Positions 26,219 through 33,754 of a stretch of 34,414 bases of DNA are shown piece after piece. The position numbers and the translations under genes were made by a program. The DNA is taken from assembly GCA_022340645.1 (NCBI GenBank), contig JAJDNP010000106.1, forward strand, positions 1 through 34,414, given 5' to 3'. The stretch is from Gammaproteobacteria bacterium. GTDB lineage: Bacteria > Pseudomonadota > Gammaproteobacteria > SZUA-229. The stretch's first letter is position 1, and each line of letters starts with the position of its first letter. The notes below the pieces were generated by a model. The model saw only the letters and a list, made by a program, of their open reading frames with translations. It was not told the origin of the DNA and ran no database searches.

Positions 26219-26530
26219 ATGTATAAAATCTGTATTTATGTCCCTGAAAACGCTGTGGATAAAGTCAAACAGGCAGTGTTTGATGCAGGCGCTGGAAGGG
26301 TTGGCAACTATGACCGCTGCTGCTGGCAAACAGAAGGCACCGGCCAGTTTCGGCCGCTTGAAAACAGCAATCCGGCAATCGGTTCACGGAACAGGATTAA
26401 TCAGGTTAAAGAACTGAAAGTTGAACTTGTATGTGCAGATAATCTCGTAAAAGCAGCCATACTGGCATTAAAACACAGCCACCCTTACGAGGAACCGGCT
26501 TATGATGTATGGAAGCTGGAAGAGTTATAA
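26219..26530 (+). CDS. Stand-alone NIF3/YqfO-insert-like protein
   Basis: Seen: 103 residues: MYKICIYVPENAVDKVKQAVFDAGAGRVGNYDRCCWQ, then TGQFRPLENSNPAIG, and LKHSHPYEEPAYDVWKL at the end. This is the CutA1/PII-like domain that in Bacillus YqfO is inserted in the NIF3 fold, here as a free protein. The HPYEEPAYD end is characteristic. Known: such single-domain proteins are common in proteobacteria; the function is not established, and a trimeric ferredoxin-like fold is expected. Monocistronic; it converges on a small barrel gene. Confidence 0.88.
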   Translation: MYKICIYVPENAVDKVKQAVFDAGAGRVGNYDRCCWQTEGTGQFRPLENSNPAIGSRNRINQVKELKVELVCADNLVKAAILALKHSHPYEEPAYDVWKLEEL

Positions 26531-26582
26531 GGATTTAATCTGTACGTATGATTGCTGATTGACACAGGCAGGCGGGCGCAGA

Positions 26583-27074
26583 TTAAAACCTTGTACCAAC
26601 AGAAAATGTCCAGAAAGCCACCTGTTTGGGATCAAAAGATGGCACGTAACCGATCTCGGTGCGAAAATTTTTCATTTTAAACGTGATATGCGGCATCAGC
26701 ATCGGTGCCAGGGTTGATGTGTGCGCAGGCGTATTTTCATAACCAGTAGCGACTCCTGTATTAACACCAACTGTAACAAACCTGCTGGGATTAACGTATA
26801 GATCAGCCCCTGCATAGACTGAAGTAGCATTAAAACTGTTATCGTAGAAACCAGCGCGGACATCTATATTTGAATTATATGGCAGCGATACTCCAAGCCC
26901 GAAATTGTTCTGGTTGTATTCAACATTATTTCCGGTTTTATCCATATAGGTACGTTTGGCATGGCTGGCGGTTATATGGATGTTTAACCACCCATCAAAT
27001 GAATATGCCTGTTTACTAACAACAAGAAGTAATGTCACAAGAAGCATTGTCGCGGTGATACTTTTTATACTCAT
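26583..27074 (-). CDS. Small predicted outer-membrane beta-barrel, unknown
   Basis: Seen: 163 residues with an N-terminal signal peptide (hydrophobic 6-20, cleavage near QAYS). The rest alternates short amphipathic strands with Asn/Gly/Tyr-rich turns (NFGLGVSLPYNSNIDVRAGFYDN is typical, broken by turns) and ends in phenylalanine (TFSVGTRF), the BAM signal. About eight strands would fit, the size of PagP/PagL/OmpX-like barrels. No lipase or palmitoyl-transferase residues were identified. Function unknown. Confidence 0.68.
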   Translation of the reverse strand: MSIKSITATMLLVTLLLVVSKQAYSFDGWLNIHITASHAKRTYMDKTGNNVEYNQNNFGLGVSLPYNSNIDVRAGFYDNSFNATSVYAGADLYVNPSRFVTVGVNTGVATGYENTPAHTSTLAPMLMPHITFKMKNFRTEIGYVPSFDPKQVAFWTFSVGTRF

Positions 27075-27550
27075 AAGATACCTTTTGCAAGTGCTAATAA
27101 TTTCTATAACACTAGATACGCAAAACGCATGCCAGAAAAAATCGCCTTATTACGGCCTGCTAAATAAGAGCATGCGATAAGGCGGTTATTAACCGTAGTG
27201 GGGCTCAAAAGCCCATTGTATGGGCATTTCAGTAGGTTTAATGAAGACTGTTATTGCTGATTTAACGCAAAGATATTTGATGAGAATGTCGGGTTTTAGT
27301 CAAAGTCTGTTACTAATACAACATTGCTTTTTATTGATGCCTGTTAATTCTGTAGCGGGCCTGGCCCCAATGGCGAGTAACTTTCAGACAGTTTTAATAA
27401 TAAACCATGATAGCAGTGCTACTCCAATGACATGCTTAAGGTGGAAGGAAAAACATAAAACAAAGACCTGATACACAATTAATTTCAAAAACTGGAAAAC
27501 ATGCTTCCCGGACGATAACATTACGTCAGGAATTTTCAGGAATAATACAT
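27075..27550. other. Gene-free stretch with dispersed-repeat copy
   Basis: 476 bases. Near the left end an 8-bp inverted repeat CGCCTTAT (27143-27150)/ATAAGGCG (27177-27184) lies in the probable promoter area of the barrel gene. A GGGCT/AGCCC hairpin is near 27205. The right part is copy 1 of the CTTAAGGTGG repeat family (27355-27454). No credible ORF. Confidence 0.5.
27355..27454 (+). repeat. CTTAAGGTGG dispersed repeat, copy 1 (short)
   Basis: It starts GCGGGCCTGGCCCC, continues TGGCGAGTAACTTT, and ends with CTTAAGGTGGAAGGAAAAAC at 27435-27454. CCATGATAGC lies 20 bases before that end motif, exactly as in the copy ending at 31534. The interior is much shorter than in the copy at 28567-28917. 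Confidence 0.7.
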
Positions 27551-28405
27551 ATGCCATCATCTGTTAAAACCATTGTTATCATTTTTTTATTGTTTACCCT
27601 GTATGGCTGTGCCGAACTGGCCAAACACGCTGAAACCATCAGGCCCACGGTACAAATAACCGGCACCCGCCTGGCCAATATCAACTTTGATCAGGCCGAT
27701 ATCATTTTCGACCTGGCTGTTGACAACAAAAATCCGGTTGCAATAAATCTGGCTGGCGTGGATTATGATTTTAAAGTTGCAAACCAGTCGCTGATCAGCG
27801 GTGTGAGCACTCAGGCAATCGAATTAAAAGCCAATGCCACCAGTCCAGTACAACTGCCCGTAATCCTGAAGTTTAATGACCTCAAAAAATTACCCGGTGA
27901 AGTCTGGAAAAAAGATACTGTGGCTTATGATCTGAACACCACCGTGAATGTAATGTTGCCTGTTATCGGCAACTATGCCGTGCCCGTCAGTAAAACAGGT
28001 GAACTGCCGGTACCCAGAATGCCAAACATCAAGCTCAAAGACATCAAGCTGAAAAGTCTGAGTTTCACAAACGCCGAGGTCATCGCACAGGTTGAAGTAA
28101 TCAACCCGAATAACTTCAACCTGGATATAAACAACTTAAACTACCAGTTAAACATAAACCAGGAAAAATGGGGCCAGGGAAATATCACGCAGGCAGGCAT
28201 GATCCCCAGGAAAGGTAAAGGAACTATAAACATCCCGCTGCAACTTGACCTGATGAGCATGGGCAGCACAATGTTCAGCATGCTGCACAGCAAGGCGACA
28301 CTGGAATATCAGCTGACAGGCAACGCTACGGTTGATACCGGTATTGAACTTTTGAGGAATTTGAGCTTACCACTGGATATCTCGGGTAAGGCTGCAGTGA
28401 AGTAA
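27551..28405 (+). CDS. LEA type 2 (WHy-domain) lipoprotein
   Basis: Seen: 284 residues. A lipoprotein signal ends LYGC (C20). Two tandem LEA_2/WHy domains follow: about 35-150 (VQITGTRLANINFDQADIIFDLAVDNKNPVAINL is its core, with the NPV element) and about 155-275 (KSLSFTNAEVIAQVEVINPNNFNL, with NPN). Known: the domain is shared with plant desiccation proteins and archaeal/bacterial stress proteins; periplasmic lipoprotein forms are common in gammaproteobacteria. Role unproven. It is flanked on both sides by copies of the same dispersed repeat family, so it may be a mobile or shuffled single-gene module. Confidence 0.9.
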   Translation: MPSSVKTIVIIFLLFTLYGCAELAKHAETIRPTVQITGTRLANINFDQADIIFDLAVDNKNPVAINLAGVDYDFKVANQSLISGVSTQAIELKANATSPVQLPVILKFNDLKKLPGEVWKKDTVAYDLNTTVNVMLPVIGNYAVPVSKTGELPVPRMPNIKLKDIKLKSLSFTNAEVIAQVEVINPNNFNLDINNLNYQLNINQEKWGQGNITQAGMIPRKGKGTINIPLQLDLMSMGSTMFSMLHSKATLEYQLTGNATVDTGIELLRNLSLPLDISGKAAVK

Positions 28406-28566
28406 TTGTTTTTGTTGTTTGTTGTTTGTTGTTTTTTTGTTTTGATGGTTGCTGCTGGTTTTGTCTGACTCCATTAATTTTTTACTGGGTTGATGTTTAA
28501 AAACATTGAATCCCGGTAACTAGCTGTAATTATATCTGGTTTATATAGAAACCCATTTACTCTGTT

Positions 28567-28917
28567 GCGGGTCTCGCCCCGCTGGCGTCATAATAATTTT
28601 TCCTGGCTCTATTGCTACAGCCCAAAAGAGTAACCAGACTAATTTTGCCGGGAACGTTGTGAACAGCTGTTTTATAGCTGGCCTGAAAGGCAAAACACAG
28701 GACGAGTTTTGTAACATGCCGCCTTTATTCCCGGCCGGGCTCCGGTTTTACAGTGAACCTTATTATTGCCGGATCTGCGCCTCGCGGGGAATGGGGTGTT
28801 CAGCCACATTATTAAACACGTACACTCAGACAGTTTTCACAGAAAACCAGGACAGCTGCACTCTAGCCCGGATATTCCTATGAAATATCCGGGCTAACAA
28901 TGACTTGCTTAAGGTGG
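28567..28917 (+). repeat. CTTAAGGTGG dispersed repeat, copy 2 (long)
   Basis: It begins GCGGGTCTCGCCCCGCTGGC, closely like the reverse complement of the window's right end. It includes AAAAGAGTAACCAGA near 28625 and ends CTTGCTTAAGGTGG at 28917. The middle is not shared with the other copies by eye. Confidence 0.65.
28865..28895. repeat. REP-like hairpin with perfect 12-bp stem
   Basis: AGCCCGGATATT (28865-28876) pairs perfectly with AATATCCGGGCT (28884-28895) around a 7-base loop. No T-tract follows, so it is more a repeat-type palindrome than a terminator. It sits 12 bases before the CTTAAGGTGG end of copy 2. Confidence 0.85.
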
Positions 28918-29141
28918 ATTGAATATCAAAAACTACGGAAGGAATATTTTTTATTAAATAGCAGAATTGATCATTGTCTATTTCATCACTACTCAATCAC
29001 TATTTCAAACGAGTCTGAACCCGTTAGCTGGTTCGCGTCATTACCGTGTGTTAGCTGACTTTCTATTGATTTATAACAATAAATCAGTCCATACATAGAG
29101 GTAGAATATTATTTAATTATTTATACAAGGTAACCCGGGTA

Positions 29142-29870
29142 ATGAAAGCAATATATCAGCTGGTACTATCCGCTCTCCTGTGTCTGGCCTTATCGAATGC
29201 CCAGGCCGTTGATCAGAGCAGCGATCAGGCAACAGGTCAGGCCATCAAAAAAATCACCATCAAACTGGATTTCATCCCGAATATCGAGGATGGCAAAACA
29301 ACATTCAGCGTCTGTGCACGCTGTCATCTGCCAGAGGCCTGGGGCAATGTTGATGGCACCTATCCACAGCTGGCCGGGCAGCATGTCAATGTACTGATGA
29401 AACAGCTACTGGATATCCGCAGTGGCAGACGTCAGTCAGCATTGATGCATCCCTTTGTCCAGCAGCGTACGATCGGTGGCTATCAGGAGCTCAGCAATGT
29501 CGTCGCCTACATCTCGACATTACCGATGAACCCGGACCATGGCAAGGGACCGTGGCGAAAAGGGTCGGATGAATACAGCCAGGGCCAGAAAGTCTATCAA
29601 CAATATTGCGTCAGCTGCCACGGCAAAAATGGTGAAGGCAACAATGAACTGGCCTACCCGAAATTGCAGGGACAGAATTTTCTGTATCTGAGCCAGCAAC
29701 TCAGGCAGATAAAAAGTGGCTTGCGCCAGGTAAACCAGGCCATGAGTGCAATAGTACAGGGCCTCGATTATGAACAACTCGAAAAAGCCGCCAACTACGC
29801 CAGTTATTTTACCGTTCCGAAAGAAGACATGGCGAAGTCGAAAACATGGCGCAATCCCGATTTTCATTAA
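29142..29870 (+). CDS. Periplasmic dihaem c-type cytochrome (c4/FccA-like)
   Basis: Seen: 242 residues. A signal peptide is cleaved near SNAQA/VDQ (22). Haem 1 is C58-A-R-C61-H62 and haem 2 is C156-V-S-C159-H160. Candidate distal methionines are in SALMHPFV and QAMSAIVQGL. Each half has the c4-like element (Y)PxLxGQ with a following QLxxIRSG/QLRQIKSG helix. Known: dihaem cytochromes of this layout accept electrons in the periplasm and include the FccA subunit of flavocytochrome c sulfide dehydrogenase. The FccB-like flavoprotein gene starts 18 bases downstream, so they probably form one complex. Confidence 0.92.
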   Translation: MKAIYQLVLSALLCLALSNAQAVDQSSDQATGQAIKKITIKLDFIPNIEDGKTTFSVCARCHLPEAWGNVDGTYPQLAGQHVNVLMKQLLDIRSGRRQSALMHPFVQQRTIGGYQELSNVVAYISTLPMNPDHGKGPWRKGSDEYSQGQKVYQQYCVSCHGKNGEGNNELAYPKLQGQNFLYLSQQLRQIKSGLRQVNQAMSAIVQGLDYEQLEKAANYASYFTVPKEDMAKSKTWRNPDFH

Positions 29871-29888
29871 CAGCACGTTCTGCAACAA

Positions 29889-31298
29889 GTGAGCAATATG
29901 GGAAATAAAGACAATAGCAGGTTAACAAGGCGGCGTTTCATTAAAACGGCTGTCGCAGCAGGAGCAATATCCAGCAGCACATTTACTTCCCGGCCGGATG
30001 CAGCTACCAATGCCGGCAAAAACGCAGCTGCCTCTGACGCCGCAACGGATAACAATGCTTTGCCCTTCTCTATCAGAAAACTGCTCAACCAGGCCAACCT
30101 GCCGAAAGCGGCTGGCGCCCGTGTCGTCATCGTCGGCGGCGGCTGGTCGGGCCTGACCATGGCAAAATATCTGAAGCTGCATAACCCGGCATTTGATGTC
30201 GTACTTATCGATAAGCGCCCGGAGTTCATCTCTTTCCCTGCCAGCAACTCATGGCTTGCAGATCAGATTAATCTTGATTTCCTGACACACAGCTATATCG
30301 ATGCCGCCAAAAACCATAACTACCTTTTTCTGAATACCACCGTACTGGGTTTTGACCGCGAGGCAAAAAAAGTTTTCACCAACAATGGTTATATCCAATA
30401 TGACTATATGGTGCTCGCACCCGGAATCGAATATGACTACAGCCGCATAGGTATCGATGACCCCGTAGCACAGATGCAGCTCTATAACGATTACCCCGGT
30501 GGTTTTGTAAACAGTTCTGAACTGATCACCATCAAAAGAAAGCTGCACACCTTCAAGGGCGGAACCTTCATATTGAACGTGCCGAACGGACGCTACCGCT
30601 GTACCGCCGCACCTTACGAACGGGCCTGTATGGCAGCTGCCATCTTCAGGAAACGGAAGGTAAAAGCGAAGATCCTGTTACTGGATATGAACGCTGAGAT
30701 AAAGATCAAAAAGCAGGGTTTCGAGAAGGCATTTGCCGAGCTCTACGGTGATTACATAAACTACATGCCCAGCGCTGAAATTTCCGGTGTAGACCTCGAC
30801 GAAAAAACTGTGAGCACTGATTTTGATGACTACCGGTTTGATGATGCCATCATATACCCGCCGGTGCGCGCATCATCATTACTGGAAGATGCCGGCATTG
30901 CCAACATGAAGACCGCGCAAAAAGTCGCTGATACCGACCCGTATAAATATCATGTCATCGGCGATGAGCATGTTTATGTTACCGGCGATTCCAGGTCACA
31001 GCCCTTTTCCAAAGGCGGCCACACGGCAAATTCCGAGGCACAGTATGTCGCCGAAGTTATTGCCGCCCATGCGCTCGGCAAGGAAGTCAGATGGCGCAGC
31101 CCTCAGACCATGTGTTTCTCTGCGGTTGATATCGATCCGCTGGAAGCGATGAGCATTATCACTTTCTACAGGTTCAACGAGCAGAAAAAAGAGTTCGAGT
31201 TCGATCGTACCCACATGATGGAAGACTGGAACACCGAAGGTGGGCAGGCCAGCCTGGCATGGGCGGAAGGCATGTACCGGGATATGTTTTATAAATAA
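29889..31298 (+). CDS. Tat-exported FccB-like FAD flavoprotein, cysteines incomplete
   Basis: Seen: 469 residues from a GTG at 29889; an ATG three codons later is equally possible. The Tat signal is TRRRFIK (13-19). The FAD site VVIVGGGWSG has its glycines at 83-85. APGIEYDYSRI, RYRCTAAPYERAC, VYVTGDSRSQPFSKGGHTANSEA and TMCFSAVD follow the flavocytochrome c sulfide dehydrogenase (FccB) layout. Odd: by manual alignment to Allochromatium FccB, the Cys that links FAD covalently is absent (region EFISFPASNSW). Of the redox-active Cys pair only the first is kept (C238); the second aligns with QKVAD. Inference: non-covalent FAD and different chemistry, possibly a sulfide:acceptor relative. It partners the upstream cytochrome. 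Confidence 0.88.
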   Translation: MSNMGNKDNSRLTRRRFIKTAVAAGAISSSTFTSRPDAATNAGKNAAASDAATDNNALPFSIRKLLNQANLPKAAGARVVIVGGGWSGLTMAKYLKLHNPAFDVVLIDKRPEFISFPASNSWLADQINLDFLTHSYIDAAKNHNYLFLNTTVLGFDREAKKVFTNNGYIQYDYMVLAPGIEYDYSRIGIDDPVAQMQLYNDYPGGFVNSSELITIKRKLHTFKGGTFILNVPNGRYRCTAAPYERACMAAAIFRKRKVKAKILLLDMNAEIKIKKQGFEKAFAELYGDYINYMPSAEISGVDLDEKTVSTDFDDYRFDDAIIYPPVRASSLLEDAGIANMKTAQKVADTDPYKYHVIGDEHVYVTGDSRSQPFSKGGHTANSEAQYVAEVIAAHALGKEVRWRSPQTMCFSAVDIDPLEAMSIITFYRFNEQKKEFEFDRTHMMEDWNTEGGQASLAWAEGMYRDMFYK

Positions 31299-31625
31299 CT
31301 CAGTAGTTCTGTCAGAGCTTTATGCATAAAAACAATCAGCGTGAAAAGCGGGTGAATATTGAAATATTTCATCTGGCCCGAATGGCACTTACTTAAGACA
31401 AATTCATGTCATTACGAACGTTAGCGCGGCAATCTCAGCCCTCATTACAAAACACGTGCGCTCATACATGCTGGCACAGAAAGCCCATGATAGCCGCAAT
31501 AGCTAAGTGGCTTGCTTAAGGTGGAAGGAAAAACAAAAACGTTGAAAAATCTTTTCTTAACGACTTTGCACGATTGGTTATTATTTAATCCCTCCGTCCC
31601 CATAGCGCCATATTAATCTTAACTT
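31299..31625. other. Gene-free stretch of mixed dispersed repeats
   Basis: 327 bases with no credible ORF. It contains a degenerate copy of the widespread GTCATTGCGAGC...GCAATCTC-type repeat (31408-31436), the right half of the CTTAAGGTGG family (31453-31534), and ATGGCGCTATGGGGACGGAG on the minus strand (about 31592-31611). Confidence 0.5.
31453..31534 (+). repeat. CTTAAGGTGG dispersed repeat, copy 3 (right end)
   Basis: 31453-31524 aligns without gaps over 72 bases to the reverse complement of 34176-34247, with about four-fifths identity by eye. The end motif CTTAAGGTGGAAGGAAAAAC (31515-31534) is identical to copy 1. Confidence 0.75.
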
Positions 31626-31865
31626 TCAGGATGCAGATTCAGGTTTAATTATCAAAAGGTTAGCTGGATCACCATGGTGCAAGACAAGCTTTGCATCCGA
31701 ACTACCGGCGGTAATCTGCAAAACCTGACCAGGCGCCAGCTCAATATCTACTCGGCAATCGTCATTACAAATCAAGCTGATTGAGAGCTCTTCTGAGTGT
31801 ATATTTTCAATGCTTGCTGTATCACCTGCATTGATTGTTTCATTGACATCTGTAATATTTTTCAC
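31626..31865 (-). CDS. Small protein, unknown (possible truncated cassette gene)
   Basis: 79 residues from a GTG (31865) with no clear ribosome site. No family recognised. Sequence suggests an all-beta, acidic soluble protein: NETINAGDTASIENIHSEELSISL, then CNDDCRVDIELAPGQVLQITAG and LVLHHGDPANLLIIKP. It lies directly after the attC-like site that ends the metallochaperone cassette, so it would be the next cassette. However, no attC with the expected GCATAA R'' box follows its stop; a dispersed repeat lies there instead. It may be a real gene whose recombination site has been lost, or a chance ORF. Confidence 0.5.
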   Translation of the reverse strand: MKNITDVNETINAGDTASIENIHSEELSISLICNDDCRVDIELAPGQVLQITAGSSDAKLVLHHGDPANLLIIKPESAS

Positions 31866-31899
31866 AGCTTATATTTACCATTGTTAAGGTTGGCTTGTT

Positions 31900-31969
31900 G
31901 CATAACGCCCTAAGCAGAGGCAAACCGTAGTGCAGCGTGGTTTGTCCTGCTGGCTTTACTTATTAGAGC
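31900..31969 (-). other. attC-like recombination site 2 (70 bp)
   Basis: On the minus strand it starts with R''-like GCTCTAAT three bases after the metallochaperone stop. L''-type GCCAGCAG-GA-CAAACC pairs with GGTTTG-CCT-CTGCT..GGGC around the loop ACGCTGCACTAC, and it ends TTAGGGCGTTATGC, with the GTT of R' at 31906-31904. R'' GCTCTAA is complementary to TTAGAGC, the first bases of the same cassette at 32425. One departure: R'' reads TAAT rather than TAAC. Confidence 0.75.
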
Positions 31970-32425
31970 TTTCATTGTTTTGGAAAATCCTGTAAGCAGC
32001 ATTTACCTGAAGGATTTCGTGTTTCACAAGCACAAACACCACTTTTTGTTTTTTCAGTAACGAAATGCATTATTTTGCTATTATCTTTTGCACTAGCCAA
32101 TGAAACTCCAAAGCAATAGCAGAGCGTTGAATTTTGGTTTTTTTCTTTTATTCCAACAGTTGTTCGGAGTGCAATTGTTTTGATCGTAGAATTGTCTTGA
32201 CCAAAGTAAACAACATCACAATCGGGATCATCGCAGAAGTAATAGGCTTGATGTTTATCTTCCCAAGCCCAAGGTTCTTTTATGTGATGTAAAACTGTCT
32301 TGGCAGATACTTCCTTGTACTCCTGGCCATTAACGGGGCAGCGATGCCTTTTAGGGTTTATATCTGTATCACAGGAAGTTGAACAGCAATATGACATTTT
32401 ACTTTTCCTCCTTATTTAGCTCTAA
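31906..32425 (-). mobile_element. Integron-type gene cassette carrying the CopZ-like gene (520 bp)
   Basis: Minus strand, between the G/TT cut points of two attC-like sites. It starts TTAGAGC (32425-32419), has a 20-odd-base leader with a ribosome site, a single ORF filling most of its length, and its attC three bases after the stop. One ORF with attC hard against the stop is the classical gene-cassette layout. No integrase is present in the window. Confidence 0.72.
31972..32397 (-). CDS. CopZ N-terminal-domain-like Fe-S/zinc metallochaperone
   Basis: Seen: 141 residues with many cysteines: an N-terminal CCSTSCD and RCPVNGQEY (zinc-ribbon part), YYFCDDPDCDVVYFG, TLCYCFGVS, GVCACETRNPSGKCCLQD at the end. 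YFC..PDCDVVYF and C.CE..NPSG.CC are the signature of the N-terminal domain of Archaeoglobus CopZ, which holds a zinc and a [2Fe-2S] cluster and is thought to act with copper delivery. Here the C-terminal HMA domain is absent. AAGGAGG sits upstream of the ATG. Such stand-alone forms occur near mercury, copper and arsenic genes; none is seen here. The gene is the sole ORF of a probable integron cassette. Confidence 0.88.
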   Translation of the reverse strand: MSYCCSTSCDTDINPKRHRCPVNGQEYKEVSAKTVLHHIKEPWAWEDKHQAYYFCDDPDCDVVYFGQDNSTIKTIALRTTVGIKEKNQNSTLCYCFGVSLASAKDNSKIMHFVTEKTKSGVCACETRNPSGKCCLQDFPKQ

Positions 32426-32538
32426 CGCTAAGCTAAGCGGTCTCGCACACCGCCAAAAAATAGCTGTGGCGGCGCATTGCTACACGATTGCCCATTCTGT
32501 GGCACGTTTGCGAGACCCGCTTGAGCGCCTTGTTGAAC
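32419..32538 (-). other. attC-like recombination site 1 (about 120 bp)
   Basis: On the minus strand: R'' GTTCAAC (32538-32532, fits RYYYAAC), then AAGGCGCTCAAGCGGGTCTC. AAGCGG-G-TCTCGCA pairs with TGCGAGACCGCTT, leaving a single extra G in the left arm, the extrahelical base typical of attC. A CCGCCA/TGGCGG stem lies in the variable centre. The end is TTAGCGTTAGAGC, with R' GTT at 32426-32424. It overlaps the last 37 codons of the transposase ORF. Confidence 0.8.
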
Positions 32539-33754
32539 ACATGTGCGCACAGCACATTCATTATTATAGGGATTTTCATAACGTCCCGGCCGATACACTG
32601 AAAACACTCGTTTCAGTAAGGCGCCACATTGATCACAACACCAATCTAACCCAGATTCCTGCGCTTTTCCAGCCTTTATCTCCGCTTCGGCTATACCACC
32701 AATCTCCTCTCGACAGCGGTCACGTTTATCCTGGCTTCTGGAAGCATATAATCCATAATGCCGTACAACATGAATACCAACTTTGGGAACATGCCACAGG
32801 ATTCGTCGCATAAACTCGTCAACCTTCAGGCATAACGTTTTCACTTTCTGATCCCGATGATCCTTGTACAAAAATCGGATCTTGTTGCCGCAGCTTATAA
32901 TTTGTTGCGGATGTAACGGCCCGCCTTTCACATAGCGCGCAAGGTACAAAATGACACCTTTCGCATGTTCGTATCTCTCCTGTATGCGTACACTCCATGG
33001 TTTTTTATATAACCGGTTTATGCAACTTAATACTTCATTCTCACTAACGCCTCTGGGCAATATCAAATCATGGTCTTTCACCGCCGCCTTTATATAGGCC
33101 TGTAACTTGCCTCGATACAGTGCTTTAACCACACGTACAGGTAACAGATAATCACCCGCCAGTTTCTTCCAGTCATTTGCCCTGGTGATGCCACCAGCCG
33201 TTACCAGACAGTGAATATGGGGGGGTGGTTCAACTGCCGTCCCCAGCTATGTAACGTCATCACAATACCAGGCGTAGCTCCAAGATACCTTTCATCTTCC
33301 AGTAGCTCGATCTGGGTATCTCGACTGGCTTTGAAGAGCGCTTTTGTAAACCATTTCCGATTGTACTGCCACAACGTTAGATACTCATGCGGCAGGGTGA
33401 AAATAACATGATAGTGCGCACAGTCAAGCAAACGACCCTTCTGCGCCTCTATCCACTCATGGCGTGATTTATCTGCACAGATCGGGCAACTGCGGTGTTT
33501 ACATGAATGGGACTGTATCTTTTCTTCGTGACCTTCCGGACAGACTAAATAATTATAGCCTTGCTCCGACATGCAACATTGCATGATGCCTTCCGCTGCC
33601 TTGATGTCTTTTAACGGTAGCTTGTTATTGCTTATACGTGGGAAGTAACTGAGAAATATGTTTTGTATGATCCTTTTATTTACCACTTCCATGTTGTCTA
33701 GCCTCCTTAGCTTAAATACTCATCAATTCTTTCGCGATAGCGTAATATGTTCAA
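32426..33754 (-). mobile_element. Putative integron cassette carrying an IS91-type transposase gene (1329 bp)
   Basis: On the minus strand GTTGAAC is found at 33755-33749, 57 bases before the transposase start. Its TTGAAC is the complement of the R'' box GTTCAA of attC-like site 1 at the other end. This is the relation expected between the first bases of a cassette and its own attC. The upstream flank (33756 onward) does not show a clear attC or attI, so the left boundary is less secure than the right. Confidence 0.55.
32428..33692 (-). pseudogene. IS91-family HUH transposase, split by one frameshift
   Basis: Seen in two frames: 33692 to about 33219, then about 33218 to 32428, jointly about 420 residues as in IS91. 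The first part has the N-terminal zinc cluster (HSCKHRSCPICADKSRHEW) and HVIFTLPHEY. The frame breaks in a run of seven G at 33219-33225, just where the HUH motif HPHIHCL should be read; one extra base restores H-P-P-H-I-H-C-L-V-T. The second part has the two catalytic tyrosines in ILYLARYVKGG and a C-terminal CxxC pair. AGGAGG precedes the ATG. The final codons run into attC-like site 1. The break may be mutation, slippage or a base-call error. Confidence 0.85.

Larger units (their letters stand above)
28406..29141. other. Gene-free stretch: T/G tract and repeat copy
   Basis: 736 bases. Immediately after the lipoprotein stop is a low-complexity TTTGTTG-type tract (about 28408-28442). 28567-28917 is the long copy of the CTTAAGGTGG family, containing the REP-like hairpin at 28865-28895. 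The rest, 28918-29141, is AT-rich and leads into the cytochrome gene. The longest ORF here (74 codons) has no family-like features. Confidence 0.5.

Noticed and set aside
27220-27471. 83-codon ORF after the small barrel gene
   Set aside because: Overlaps copy 1 of the dispersed repeat; sequence has no family features.
28659-28883. 74-codon ORF before the cytochrome gene
   Set aside because: Lies wholly inside a dispersed repeat and ends in the REP-like hairpin.
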